From positions 2,228,807-2,292,806 of the forward strand of contig NC_066535.1 of NCBI RefSeq assembly GCF_024679095.1: a DNA stretch of 64,000 nucleotides. Reading direction: 5' to 3'. Of this stretch, positions 50,657 through 63,443 are shown in pieces (within the stretch, counting starts at the first letter, position 1; the number at the start of each line of letters is the position of its first letter). This DNA is from Eriocheir sinensis (Eukaryota > Arthropoda > Malacostraca > Decapoda > Varunidae). The notes under the pieces are model-generated. The model was not told the DNA's origin. It did not search any database and was given only the letters and a program-made list of their open reading frames with translations. The translations under genes were made by a program, and so were the position numbers.

Positions 50657-50814
<158 letters not shown>

Positions 50815-50941
50815 CATTACTACCCCCCACTTGCCCCTCTCTGTCTCTCCTTCCTCCTCCCTATCTCGTTCCCACCTCTCTCTCTCCCCCTTTCCTTCAC
50901 CCCTCTTCCTCCCTCCATCCCTATCTCCCTCCTACGCCTTC

Positions 50942-51181
<240 letters not shown>

Positions 51182-51280
51182 TATTCTCGCTTATTCACGC
51201 ACGCGTCCCTCTGCCCTACGAAAAAAAAAGCAAAGCAAATATATAGATAAACACTCACTTGCTCTCTCCTCCTTACCAAG

Positions 51281-52243
51281 ATGGCGCTAAAGAAATGTTC
51301 GACTTGCACAGGAATCTTCTCTGGTCATTTCTTCTCAGGACGATCGACCGTCTGCAAGATCTGCCTGTTGACTCAGCAGATGGAAACGAGACTCCTTCAA
51401 CAGGACGAAAGGCTGACGGCTGGCGAAGAAGATCACCGAACTAACAAGTACTGTTGATACCTTGCAGGAGTTTATCAGGCCAACATCGTCGCCCTCCTGC
51501 AATTGACGCCTCATCACCCTCCTCACCTGCACTCGATGCCCAGCCACCTTCCGAAGAAGGCACGTCACAGGGAACCGGTAGAGCTGACGCTGAATGCTTC
51601 ACCCCGTGAGAGGAGGAGCCAGACCCGCCCCTAGAGCCATTTATCCTACTCATTGCTACAACAGATTTGCCATACTGGAGGAGGAGGACGAGGAACAGAG
51701 CACCTTCTTGGTCGGTGACTCTATGATTCGCCATCAGGTGGTTGAATTCTGTGGCAGAGTCCCCGTCGTAGGCGTAACTACTGTTATCCTGGAGCTGGTG
51801 TTGACGACATCACAGCTGCACTGGACGAGGTCTCCGCTGTGGCCTCTAATGACTCACTCTTTGTTCTCCACACAGGTACAAACGACGTCACCACGACCCG
51901 GTCTGAGGAACTGCTGGACAAGTACCGTAGGCTCATCCAGCAGTATAAGACTAAATCCCTAATATTTTGATTTCAGGAATTCTACCACGGACATGGGATG
52001 AGGGCGACTTCTACAGTAAGGCCTTCAGCCTCAACAACCGCCTGCAGACTCTCTGCGGAAGCTTGACGTCAATTCTTTAACGCCTGGAACGATTTCTACG
52101 GCCAGAGTAGACTTTTCAAAGGGACGGCATACACCTGTCCCCATCAGGGCAGCCAGATTTGGAAGGCTCCTCAACAACGCCGTACGTAACGCCCGAACAA
52201 CAAAAACGACTCTCAGCCACGTCCTTCCATCCCGCCCGTGTAA
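51281..52243 (+). pseudogene. Family B ORF1 with SGNH domain (copy 3)
   Basis: ATG in AAGATGGCGC. The start encodes KKCSTCTGIFSGHFFSGRS and VCKICLLTQQMETRLLQQ, which supports the N-terminal paired-cysteine and coiled-coil reading of copy 1. Later pieces: AIYPTHCYNRFAILEEEDEE, FLVGDSMIRHQVVEFCGRVP (catalytic Ser block), HTGTNDV-like, and DGLH-like sequence damaged near 52125. It ends in CCCGTGTAA as in copies 1 and 2. Frame breaks near 51440, 51600, 51770, 51960 and 52070 make it non-functional. Confidence 0.85.
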
Positions 52244-55074
52244 ATAGACACCTCACACCGCAACAGACTCGTAACATTGAACCCTCCAGTACCTCTATTA
52301 CCAAGCTTCAAGATAACCTAAGGTCCTTAGTTTCAATGCGCGTAGCCTAAGAAACAAATTTGATGAACTGCGATGTCTTGCTCTGACAGAAAACTTTGAC
52401 GTAATTGCTATAACCGAAACATTTATCGACACCACTAATATTGATTTAAGTTCCGAATACAACATAGATGGCTACAGATTCTTCAACAATGATCGTGTAA
52501 ACCGTAGAGGGTGGTGTCGCCCTTTTGTCAAAAGCTACTTGCAACCTACTGACAAAACACCAAGAAACAGTAACGTTGAACATTTGTGCGTGCGAGTAAA
52601 CATTGCAAAAGTCAATTTAAATATATCTGTCACTTACAGGCCTCCGGGGCAATCACTTGATGGCGATCTTGAAATGTACAGCGTCTTAAGGCAGTCACTT
52701 AATAACAGCGACTCACTGATACTAGGAGACTTTAACCTCCCCCATATCGACTGGGCGACACTGTCGGGTACAGAAGGTGAGTCCCATAGAATGATCGAAT
52801 TTCTAGAGGAAAATTATCTAAGCCAAATGGTTTCTGACCCAACTCGACAAAATAACATACTTGACCTTGTTATAGCGACCCAAGATAACCTAGTCAGTAA
52901 TGTCACGGTAGGAGAACACCTCGGTTCCTGCGATCATAAACTAGTGCGCGTTGACATTAGAGCTCAAACATCGGTGACTGAAAATAAAGTTAAGGTGCCC
53001 AATTTCAAAAGAGCCAACTTCGTAGAAATCCGACGAAAACTAATAGATATGCAACTATCAGATGACGGCAATGCAGAGGACGCCTGGCTAAACTTTAAAA
53101 ATCACTTACTCACTCAGCAGGACACATTTGTCCCCTTGTGCGAGAAGCGAATTAACACTAATAAAAGTCCACCTTGGTTTAATAGCGCAATTAAACACTC
53201 AGTCAAGGAGAGAAAATTGTCTTACAGGTTAAAGAAAGACCTAAGCACGCCCGAAAACATTAGACTTTACAATGATGCAAGGCGACGAGTAAAAAGATTA
53301 GTGCATCAGGCAAAGCGTAGATATGAAGAAAATATTGCAGCCAACTGTAAAAATAATCCGAAATCCTTCTTCAGTTACATAAACAACAGAAAGGCGATCA
53401 GAAGTGGAATTGGACCTTTAACAAACAGCGACGGTGCACTAGTGACTGACAGCCAACACATTGCAAACCTATTAAATAATTACTTTTCCTCGGTGTTTAA
53501 TAATAACAGTCCTCCCACCATCACCACCAACACCAGTACTAATGTAAATCCCGAGCATGCATTGTCTAACTTTGAAATAAAACCCGATGAAGTCCTTATA
53601 GCCCTCAAATCACTTAAAACAAATAAAAGTCCTGGACCTGATAAAGTATATCCAACTCTGCTGAAAGACACAAAGAGCGAAATACTCTCCTCCCTCACAA
53701 CCGTATTCAATATGTCCTTGCGACAAGGCATTGTCCCTTCAGATTGGAAAAAGGCTAACGTGACACCGATTTTTAAGAAAGGAGACAAAAAAGTACCAGG
53801 TAATTACAGGCCCATTAGTCTAACTTCGGTTGTAGGTAAGCTACTTGAGGCATAATTAGAGACAAAATTGTGAGTTACCTTGAAAGCCACTCATTAATTG
53901 GGGACTCACAACATGGCTTCCGAAACAAAAGATCCTGCCTATCAAATCTATTAACCTTTATAACGACCTCTTCACTGTTTATGACGTAACCAAATCACTG
54001 GACGTAGTCTATCTTGATTTCAGAAAGCGTTTGATAAAGTCCGCATCATAAATTACTTTACAAATTAAAGCAAATAGGTATTGACGGTCAGGTAAACCAA
54101 TGGATCGCGAATTGGTTGAGCAACAGACAACAAGAGTAGTGATTGACGGATTTAACTCAGGTGGGCGCCTGTCACTAGTGGCGTCCCTCAGGGCTCAGTT
54201 CTTGGCCCAGTGCTCTTCATTATTTACATCAACGACGTGGATGTTGGACTCAATAACCGCATTAGTAAATTTGCAGACGACACAAAGATTGGTAACTCGG
54301 TTCTCACTGACGAAGACAGGCAAAGCCTCCAAGAGGATTTGCACACAATTTCAGCTTGGTCGGATAGATGGGAGATGCCCTTTAACGTAGACAAGTGCCA
54401 GGTCCTTCAAGTTGGAACGAGGAATAAAAGTTTGATTACGAAATGCGCGGCGTTAAACTCAAAAGCGTTCAATGCGTCAAGGACTTGGGGTCAAAATCGC
54501 GTCAAACCTAAAATTCTCACAGCAACGCATAGATGCATCAAATACAGCGAACAGAATGTTGGGCTTCATTAAAGAAACTTTTATTTAAGAATAAAGATGT
54601 AATACTCCCGCTCTACAACAGTTTAGTCAGACCCCACTTGGAATATGCGGTACAGTTTTGGTCTCCCCACCATGCAAAGGATATTGCTAAATTAGAAGGT
54701 GTTCAGCGTCGGGCAACGAAAATTATCCCTTCCTTGCGCAACAAATCCTACGAAGAAAGGCTTTCTACCCTTAACATGTTCTCTCTTGAGAAACGTCGCC
54801 TCCGAGGAAAACTGATCGAATGTTTTAAAATACTTAATGGTTTCACGAATGTAGACAGATCAACATTGTTTATGATCGATGACACTTTGCGCACGAGGAA
54901 CAATGGCGTAAAACTCAGATGTAGACAAGTAAATTCAGACTGCACCAAATTTTTTTCACCAACGTTGTAGTGCGAGAATGGAATAAGCTCCCATCATCAG
55001 TGGTCCAGTGTAACACGATTGACTCCTTCAAAAATAAGCTCGACCGTCACTTCCTTCAACTTAATATCAACTAG
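52237..55074 (+). pseudogene. Family B ORF2: endonuclease plus reverse transcriptase (copy 3)
   Basis: The longest intact coding stretch of any LINE here (52539-53855) contains VTYRPPGQSLDGDLE, LILGDFNLPHIDW, CDHKLVRVDI, KSPPWFNSAIK, NKSPGPDKVYPTLLKD and KKGDKKVPGNYRPISLTS. After a lost base near 53850 the rest is split. LFIIYINDVDVGLNN and catalytic FADDTKIGNS are at about 54210-54300, and the C-terminus (54533-54970) has NSLVRPHLEYAVQFWSPHHA and IPSLRNKSYEERLSTLNMFS. The stop TAG is at 55072-55074. No Met opens the frame near the ORF1 stop. Confidence 0.92.
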
Positions 55075-55192
55075 AGTAGAAATGCAACGTTTTGGAGTCT
55101 TCTGATTAATGTAAAATCACTTAGGTTTAAGGACAGACCACCAAGTCTGGACCATGGGGTCTGTGTGGTCTGATTTTCTATGTAAATCTATG

Positions 55193-55386
<194 letters not shown>

Positions 55387-55662
55387 AATCATCATCACCA
55401 TCAGCCTGTAACGTTCCCCTGCAGAAGTCCTCGGCCTCACACAAACGTTTCCACTCGTTCTTGTCTTGTGCCTCTAATTCACAGCCTCTACTACGCGTCC
55501 CTCATTCTTCTCTGTATCACCACGCCATCTGCTGAAAGCCCTTCTCTTCAGTGCTTTTATAAGCATTAATTTAATTTAATTTAATTTAATTTAAATTCTC
55601 TCCGTCACTCTTTTAATCAATCTGAAGTCCTCATTCCTATATATGTCTTGACAATTGGATTT
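55387..55662. other. Spacer with (TTTAA)n
   Basis: A TTAAT/TTTAA pentanucleotide array lies at about 55567-55598. On the minus strand near 55390-55470 a short stretch encodes EWKRLCEAEDFCRG-like sequence, possibly a retroelement C-terminus, but it is too short to classify. Confidence 0.5.
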
Positions 55663-55881
55663 TTAAGTGGCATTATTATGTCTTCTAATTATCTCTTTTC
55701 TCTCATACATTTGCAGCTCCTTCTTGATCTGATACAGTGACTCCTGGAAATAATCTCTCCATTCCTCTCTGGGCACTTCGCAGTTTCCATTCCAAAAGCC
55801 GTGAAAGTCTATCCTCTGTGTCTCAGGCCCATAGGTCGTGACAAGAACAACACACTGCTGATTATGGTTTGCTTCAAGCAC
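55663..55881 (-). CDS. Unrecognised open reading frame, possibly an exon or element remnant
   Basis: About 72 residues with balanced, non-repetitive composition, unlike most frames in this window (PETQRIDFHGFWNGN, WRDYFQESLYQIKKEL). No ATG opens it; the first codon counted is GTG, so in a eukaryote it could only be part of an exon or a transposon coding fragment. I do not recognise the family. The frame ends in a stop at 55663. The SINE remnant immediately upstream on this strand argues against an intact gene. Confidence 0.2.
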   Translation of the reverse strand: MLEANHNQQCVVLVTTYGPETQRIDFHGFWNGNCEVPREEWRDYFQESLYQIKKELQMYERKEIIRRHNNAT

Positions 55882-55944
55882 ATTGGTAGGGAGCCGCTCG
55901 ATATATTACCTTGTTTTAAAAGCTCCAGCTTTATGTGTATATTG

Positions 55945-56036
55945 ATTTCCTGTTCGAATAAAGGGAGTCATCGCGAGTGGCCCAAGGCTGTCCTAAAGAC
56001 CATCACAAATGAGCTCCGGGAGGCAGCATGAGCCGA
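55945..56036 (+). mobile_element. Degraded SINE-1 (copy e)
   Basis: B-box-like CCTGTTCGAAT, then GCGAGTGGC, GCTGTCCTAAAGACCAT and GAGGCAGCATGAGCC, in the order of the SINE-1 head and body, with large deletions. Confidence 0.6.
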
Positions 56037-56312
56037 GCAAGTCATCTTCTTTCCTGTTTTTTTGTGTGTTTAAATACTTTTCTGGATGTTCTGTGATGGG
56101 TTGGAGCAAGACTTGCCTCTTAAAACCACCAGACGGGAATATAAAGTTAATCGAAAATACCGTGAAGGCGCCGATCACGGAGTTTGTCGGATCCGGGATG
56201 GCAGGACGAAGGGCCGAAGGAGCGTGACAGATCATCCTGAGAAATGGAATGGTTTCCGGGGCAGAATCCATTTGTCTCTTCCCTTCTTGCTTCCCTTTTT
56301 GCTTGTTTTGCA

Positions 56313-56515
<203 letters not shown>

Positions 56516-57226
56516 AAAAGTAGTTAGACCAAATCTGAGTACTTTTTCGTGTGTGTCAGGTCTTGATATGCCTTAACTACACATACCTAACCACGGCCCG
56601 GCGGACATAGAATCATAAGAGGGCAAGGACGGAGCCTAAGAGTAATTACTGGGCTGCAAAGTTGGAACAGGAAGGGAGGGCTGAGTTATCATTAGGCTGA
56701 AAGAGTGTCTGGGATGAAGGCAGGAAGAATGGGAAAGAGGAGGGAAGGAGGAACTGGGAGGAGAAAAGGAAGAGGAAGGTAGAAAGGGGATTGAAGAAGG
56801 GAAGGAGGAAGAACAAGCAGTAGAAAACGGAGGGAATTTAGGAGGGAGAAAAGGACATTAAGAAACGAGAATGGGAAGGAATAATGGAGATGAACGGGAG
56901 GTAGAAAATGTGAGAGGGAGGGAAAAAGAGTAAGTTGTATGAGAAGCGAAGAAGAGAAGAGGGAGGAGGAGAAGGAGCGAAAAGATAGAAAAGGGAACGA
57001 ACAGGAGAAGGAAGAACGAGAAGTATAAACAGGAGGGAACTTTGGAGGAAGCGAGGAAGGAAAGGAATACTGGAGATGAACGGGAGGTGGATAATGTGAG
57101 AGAGAGGATGGGGAGTAAGGTGAATGAGAAACAGAGAAAAGAGAAGAAGAAATGGGAAGAAATACGGAGTGGAAGGGAAGGAGTAGGGTGAGGATGCATT
57201 CTAAGGTATGATGAATTGGTGATTGG
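56516..57226. repeat. Purine-rich DNA with a 187-bp duplication
   Basis: GGAGATGAACGGGAGGT and AATGTGAGAG occur at about 56885 and 57071. The flanking GGAAGAAC...AGGAGGGAA blocks are also duplicated, giving about two units. The rest is GGAAG-rich. No gene. Confidence 0.75.
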
Positions 57227-57235
57227 TGCGTGTGC

Positions 57236-57277
<42 letters not shown>

Positions 57278-57290
57278 ACGCGCGCGCGCG
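57227..57290. repeat. (TG)n with (CG)n end
   Basis: TG units at about 57235-57276, then GGACGCGCGCGCGCG at 57276-57290. Confidence 0.94.
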
Positions 57291-57600
57291 ATGCGTGTCT
57301 AATAATTCACTGGCCTACAAGTTTTAACTTTTTTCTAGTGACCTAAGTTTGAGACCTGTTCTTGGGTAATTTGGTGTCACTGAGTTTACAAAAGACAATA
57401 GTTTTTTTCTATCACGTCAAGTTTTTTTTATCTATGGGCTGGTCCATATTGGCCCCAGCCATAGCTATAAGAGATATCACAGGTAATCATATATGTTGAT
57501 ATTTATTTTATCTATTTATTTAGACAGTTATTTATCTATCTAGACACACGCAAATATATAAATATATTGTATCTGTTAAAAGCGATGGTTGCTCTACACG
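57291..57600. other. AT-rich DNA, no gene recognised
   Basis: May contain the eroded upstream part of the pseudogene that follows, but I cannot support it. Confidence 0.4.
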
Positions 57601-58428
57601 AGTCTACAGTATGATCCTCATGAATGGAGACTCTTTATAGATAGTTCAAAAAAGATTTTAAAATATGTATTACTCCTACTGGTCACTCTGTGCATTTAAA
57701 AGAGAATCCTGAACACATTAAAACTGTATTAGACTTACTCAAGTTTGATTAACACAAATGGGTCATATGTGTGGATCTGAAAATGGTCAACTTTTTACTC
57801 GGCCAACAAGGAGGGCATACAAAATATCCGTGTTTCCTGTGTTTAAGGGACAGCCGAGCGAAAGACAAACTTTGGGAACAGAAACTCTGGCCAGTTAAAA
57901 AAAGAAAGTTTGACTGTTGGGAAGAAGAATATCATGCACCAACCCCTTGTTGAGAGAGAAAATCATCTTCCCAGCCCTTCATATTAAACTAGGACTAATG
58001 AAGCACTTTGTCGAAGCTCTTAATGTGTAGGGTGACTGTTTCAAATTCATATGTATACAACATTTCCTGGCCTAAGTTATGATAATATAAAGGCTGGTGT
58101 TTTTGACGGGACAGAAAGTTAATGAAATGCCAAGACTTCTCGAGCTCGATGACTGACGTAGGAAAGAGAGCTTGGGACTCATTGGTGGCTGTTGTGAAGG
58201 ATTTTAGGGAGCAAAAGCAGCAAACTACAAGGGTTGGTGGAGACATTGCTTGATAGCTCTCATCTTTTAGGCTGCAGCATGAGCATAAAGGTTCATTTCC
58301 TCTAGAGCCATCTCGATGATTTCCTGCTACTCTTGGAGACGTGAGCGATGAGCATGGCGAGCGCCTTCATCAAGATATCAAGGTTATGGGGGAGAGATAT
58401 CAAGGCAGATGGCACACACACATGTTGG
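57601..58428 (+). pseudogene. Pseudogene of a multicopy uncharacterised metazoan protein family
   Basis: Pieces in order, each in a different frame: DPHEWRLFIDSSKKILKYVL (about 57610), VCVDLKMVNFLLGQQGG with TKYPCFLCLRDSRAK (about 57764-57860), REKIIFPALHIKLGLMKHFV (about 57955) and GERLHQDIKVMGERYQGRW (about 58357-58415). From memory, these signatures (FIDSSK, VDLK.VNFLLGQQ, YPCFLC.WDSRA, GERFHQDI..YQGRW) belong to a large uncharacterised family present in many copies in arthropods and other animals, which behaves like a mobile or domesticated gene. Stops at about 57748 and 57951 and frameshifts inactivate it. The 3' end is cut by the family A LINE at about 58428. Function is unknown. Confidence 0.7.
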
Positions 58429-58882
58429 AGTTAGACCTCATCTTGACTATGCGGTTCAGTTCTGGTCACCTTACTATAGAATGGATATCAAAATGTTAGA
58501 ATCAGTGCAGAGGAGGATGACTAAGATGATTCAGGGGTTGAGAAACTTGCCATACGAGGAAAGACTCAAGCAGTTAAACTTGCATTCTCTAGAAAGGCGA
58601 AGGGTGCGTGGAGACATGATCGAGGTTTATAAATGGATGAAGGGCTTTAATAAGGGAGACATTCAGAAGGTTTTGTTGGTAAGAGAACCGGGTAGGAGAC
58701 GAAGTAATGGGTTTAAACTGGATAAATTCAGATTCAACAGGGACATAGGCAAAAATTGGTTTACTAACAGGGTGGTGGATGAGTGGAATAGGCTTAGCAG
58801 TAATGTGATGAGTGCCAATACAATTGTCACATTCAAAAATAGACTAGATAAATTCATGGACAGCGATATTAGGTGGGGTTAG
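58428..58882 (+). pseudogene. Family A reverse transcriptase C-terminal domain (intact frame, truncated)
   Basis: Open frame from the junction: VRPHLDYAVQFWSPYYRMD, LESVQRRMTKMIQGLRNLPY, LERRRVRGDMIEVYKWMKG, NRVVDEWNRLSSN and FKNRLDKFMDSDIRWG, then TAG. No catalytic reverse transcriptase motif is present, so it has no activity by itself. The apparent start codon belongs to the neighbouring pseudogene DNA. Confidence 0.88.
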
Positions 58883-58974
58883 ATACACGGGAGCTTACGT
58901 TCAAAGGAGCTGCCTCGAACAGGCCTACCGGCCTCTTGCAGACTCCTGCGTTCTTATGTTCTTATGTTCTTATG
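58428..58974 (+). mobile_element. CR1-like LINE family A, copy 2 (3' end, plus strand)
   Basis: C-terminal coding part, then a 3' region with CCTACCGGCCTCTTGCAGAC, ending in GTTCTTAT repeated three times (58950-58974). Closely matches copy 1. 5'-truncated at about 58428 inside the preceding pseudogene. Confidence 0.9.
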
Positions 58975-59015
58975 ATGGCAGACTACTACTCAGAGTCCTT
59001 TCCTTGTCTCTATCT

Positions 59016-62000
59016 TCACCTTCTTGTCTCCTTTTCATCTCCTCACCTCTACCACACCTTCTTGTCACCTTTTCATCTCCTCACCTCTACCACACCTTCT
59101 TGTCTCCTTTTCATCTCCTCACCTCTACCACACCTTCTTGTCTCCTTTTCATCTCCTCACCTCTACCACATCTTCTTGTCTCCTTTTCATCTCCTTCTTG
59201 TCACCTTTTCATCTCCTCACCTCTACCACACCTTCTTGTCTCCTTTTCATCTCCTCACCTCTACCACACCTTCTTTTCTTCTTTTCATATCCTCACCTCT
59301 ACCACACCTTCTTGTCTCCTTTTCATCTCCTCACCTCTACCACACCTTCTTGTCACCTTTTCATCTCCTCACCTCTACCACACCATCTTTTCTTCTTTTC
59401 AACTCCTCACCTCTAACACCTTCTTGTCTCCTTTTCATCTCCTCACCTCTACCACACCTTCTTGTCTCCTTTTCATCTCCTCACCTCTACCACACCTTCT
59501 TGTCACCTTTTCATCTCCTCACCTCTACCACACCTTCTTGTCACCTTTTCATCTCCTCACCTCTACCACACCTTCTTGTCTCCTTTTCATCTCCTTCTTG
59601 TCACCTTTTCATCTCCTCACCTCTACCACACCTTCTTGTCTCCTTTTCATCTCCTCACCTCTACCACACCTTCTTGTCACCTTTTCATCTCCTCACCTCT
59701 ACCACACCTTCTTGTCTCCATTTCATATCCTCATCTCTACCACACGTTGTCACCTTTTCATCTCCTCACCTCTACCACACCTTCTTGTCTCCTTTTCATC
59801 TCCTCTACCACACCTTCTTGTCACCTTTTCATCTCCTCACCTCTACCACACCTTCTTGTCACCTTTTCATCTCCTCACCTCTACCACCCGCTCTTGTCAC
59901 CTTTTCATCTCCTCACCTCTACCACACCTTCTTGTCACCTTTTCATCTCCTCACCTCTACCACACCTTCTTGTCACCTTTTCATCTCCTCACCTCTACCA
60001 CACCTTCTTGTCTCCTTTTCATCTCCTCTACCACACCTTCTTGTCACCTTTTCATCTCCTCTACCACACCTTCTTGTCACCTTTTCATCTCCTCACCTCT
60101 ACCACCTTCTTGTCTCCTTTTCATCTCCTCTACCACACCTTCTTGTCCTTTTCATCTCCTCTACCACACCTTCTTGTCACCTTTTCATCTCCTCACCTCT
60201 ACCACCTTTTTGTCACCTTTTCATCTCCTCACCTCTACCACACCTTCTTGTCACCTTTTCATCTCCTCACCTCTACCACACCTTCTTGTCACCTTTTCAT
60301 CTCCTCACCTCAACCACAAATTCTTGTCACCTTTTCATCTCCTCACCTCTACCACACCTTCTTGTCACCTTTTCATCTCCTCACCTCTACCACACCTTCT
60401 TGTCTCCATTTCATCTCCTCACCTCTACCACACCTTCTTGTCTCCTTTTCATCTCCTCACCTCTACCACACCTTCTTGTCACCTTTTCATCTCCTCACCT
60501 CTACCACCTTCTTGTCTCCTTTTCATCTCCTCACCTATACCACACCTTCTTGTCTCCTTTTCATCTCCTCACCTCTACCACACCTTCTTGTCTCCTTTTC
60601 ATCTCCTCACCTCTACCACACCTTCTTGTCTCCTTTTCATCTCCTCACCTCTACCACACCTTCTTGTCTCCTTTTCATCTCCTCACCTCTACCACACCTT
60701 CTTGTCTCCTTTTCATCTCCTTCTTGTCTCCTTTTCATCTCCTCACCTCTACCACACCTTCTTGTCTCCTTTTCATCTCCTCTACCACACCTTCTTGTCT
60801 CCTTTTCATCTCCTCACCTCTACCACACCTTCTTGTCTCCTTTTCATCTCCTCACCTCTACCACTACTTCTTGTCTCCTTTTCATCTCCTTCTTGTCACC
60901 TTTTCATCTCCTCACCTCTACCACACCTTCTTGTCACCTTTTCATCTCCTCACCTCTACCACACCTTCTTGTCACCTTTTCATCTCCTCACCTCTACCAC
61001 ACCTTCTTGTCTCCTTTTCATCTCCTTCTTGTCACCTTTTCATCTCCTCACCTCTACCACACCTTCTTGTCTCCTTTTCATCTCCTCACCTCTACCACAC
61101 CTTCTTGTCACCTTTTCATCTCCTCACCTCTACCAAACCTTCTTGTCTCCTTTTCACCTCCTCACCTCTACCACCTTCTTGTCTCCTTTTCATCTCCTCA
61201 CCTCTACCACACCTTCATGTCACCTTTTCATATTCTCACCTCTACCACACCTTCTGTTCTCATTTTCATCTCCTTCTTGTCACCTTTTCATCTCCTCACC
61301 TCTACCACACCTTCTTGTCTCCTTTTCATCTCCTCACCTCTACCACACCTTCTTGTCTCCTTTTCATCTCCTTCTTGTCACCTTTTCATCTCCTCACCTC
61401 TACCACACCTTCTTGTCTCCTTTTCATCTCCTCACCTCTACCACACCTTCTTGTCTCCTTTTCATCTCCTCACCTCTACCACACCTTCTTGTCACCTTTT
61501 CATCTCCTTCTTGTCACCTTTTCATCTCCTCACCTCTACCACACCTTCTTGTCTCCTTTTCATCTCCTTCTTGTCACCTTTTCATCTCCTTCTTGTCTCC
61601 TTTTCATCTCCTTCTTGTCACCTTTTCATCTCCTTTTCATCTCCTCTACCACACCTTCTTGTCACCTTTTCATCTCCTCACCTCTACCACACCTTCTTGT
61701 CACCTTTTCATCCTCACCTCTACCACCTTCTTGTCACCTTTTCATCTCCTCACCTCTACCACACCTTCTTGTCACCTTTTCATCTCCTCACCTCTACCAC
61801 ACCTTCTTGTCTCCTTTTCATCTCCTTCTTGTCACCTTTTCATCTCCTCACCTCTACCACACCTTCTTGTCACCTTTTCATCTCCTCACCTCTACCACAC
61901 CTTCTTGTCACCTTTTCATCTCCTCACCTCTACCACACCTTCTTGTCTCCTTTTCATCTCCTCACCTCTACCACACCTTCTTGTCTCCTTTTCATCTCCT

Positions 62001-63443
62001 CACCTCTACCACACCTTCTTGTCTCCTTTTCATCTCCTCACCTCTACCACACCTTCTTGTCACCTTTTCATCTCCTCACCTCTACCACACCTTCTTGTCA
62101 CCTTTTCATCTCCTCACCTCTACCACACCTTCTTGTCTCCTTTTCATCTCCTTCTTGTCACCTTTTCATCTCCTCACCTCTACCACACCTTCTTGTCTCC
62201 TTTTCATCTCCTTCTTGTCACCTTTTCATCTCCTCACCTCTACCACACCTTCTTGTCACCTTTTCATCTCCTCTACCACACCTTCTTGTCTCCTTTTCAT
62301 CTCCTTCTTGTCACCTTTTCATCTCCTCACCTCTACCACACCTTCTTGTCTCCTTTTCATCTCCTTCTTGTCACCTTTTCATCTCCTCACCTCTACCACA
62401 CCTTCTTGTCTCCTTTTCATCTCCTCACCTCTACCACACCTTCTTGTCACCTTTTCATCTCCTCACCTCTACCACACCTTCTTGTCTCCTTTTCATCTCC
62501 TCACCTCTACCACACCTTCTTGTCTCCTTTTCATCTCCTTCTTGTCACCTTTTCATCTCCTCACCTCTACCACACCTTCTTGTCTCCTTTTCATCTCCTC
62601 ACCTCTACCACACCTTCTTGTCACCTTTTCATCTCCTTCTTGTCACCTTTTCATCTCCTCACCTCTACCACACCTTCTTGTCACCTTTTCATCTCCTCAC
62701 CTCTACCACACCTTCTTGTCACCTTTTCATCTCCTCACCTCTACCACACCTTCTTGTCTCCTTTTCATCTCCTTCTTGTCACCTTTTCATCTCCTCACCT
62801 CTACCACACCTTCTTGTCACCTTTTCATCTCCTCACCTCTACCACACCTTCTTGTCACCTTTTCATCTCCTCACCTCTACCACACCTTCTTCCCCTCATC
62901 TCCTCACCTCTACCACACCTTCTTGTCACCTTTTCATCTCCTCACCTCTACCACACCTTCTTGTCACCTTTTCATCTCCTCACCTCTACCACACCTTCTT
63001 GTCACCTTTTCATCTCCTCACCTCTACCACACCTTCTTGTCACCTTTTCATCTCCTCACCTCTACCACACCTTCTTGTCTCCTTTTCATCTCCTCTACCA
63101 CACCTTCTTGTCTCCTTTTCATCTCCTCACCTCTACCACACCTTCTTGTCTCCTTTTCATCTCCTCACCTCTACCACACCTTCTTGTCTCCTTTTCATCT
63201 CCTTCTTGTCACCTTTTCATCTCCTCACCTCTACCACACCTTCTTGTCACCTTTTCATCTCCTCACCTCTACCACACCTTCTTGTCTCCTTTTCATCTCC
63301 TCACCTCTACCACACCTTCTTGTCACCTTTTCATCTCCTCACCTCTACCACACCTTCTTTTCTTCTTTTCATCTCCTCACCTCTACCACACCTTCTTGTC
63401 TCCTTTTCATCTCCTCACCTCTACCACACCTTCCCCTCATCTC
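59016..63443 (+). repeat. 38-bp minisatellite, about 120 units (4.4 kb)
   Basis: Basic unit, in two parts: CCTTTTCATCTCCTCACCT then CTACCACACCTTCTTGTC plus A or T (38 bp). Length variants are 22 bp (ATCTCCTTCTTGTC, lacking 16 bases), 33 bp (ATCTCCTCTACC) and rarer ones. Two base variants, TGTCACC and TGTCTCC, alternate along the array. No stop codon occurs in any forward frame, producing three overlapping frames of more than 1,300 codons. Because 38 is not a multiple of 3, each frame cycles through the same 38-residue peptide. I judge it non-coding. Confidence 0.97.

Noticed and set aside
52539..53855. Intact host gene of 438 codons
   Set aside because: It is the middle of family B ORF2 (endonuclease to reverse transcriptase), ending at a frameshift.
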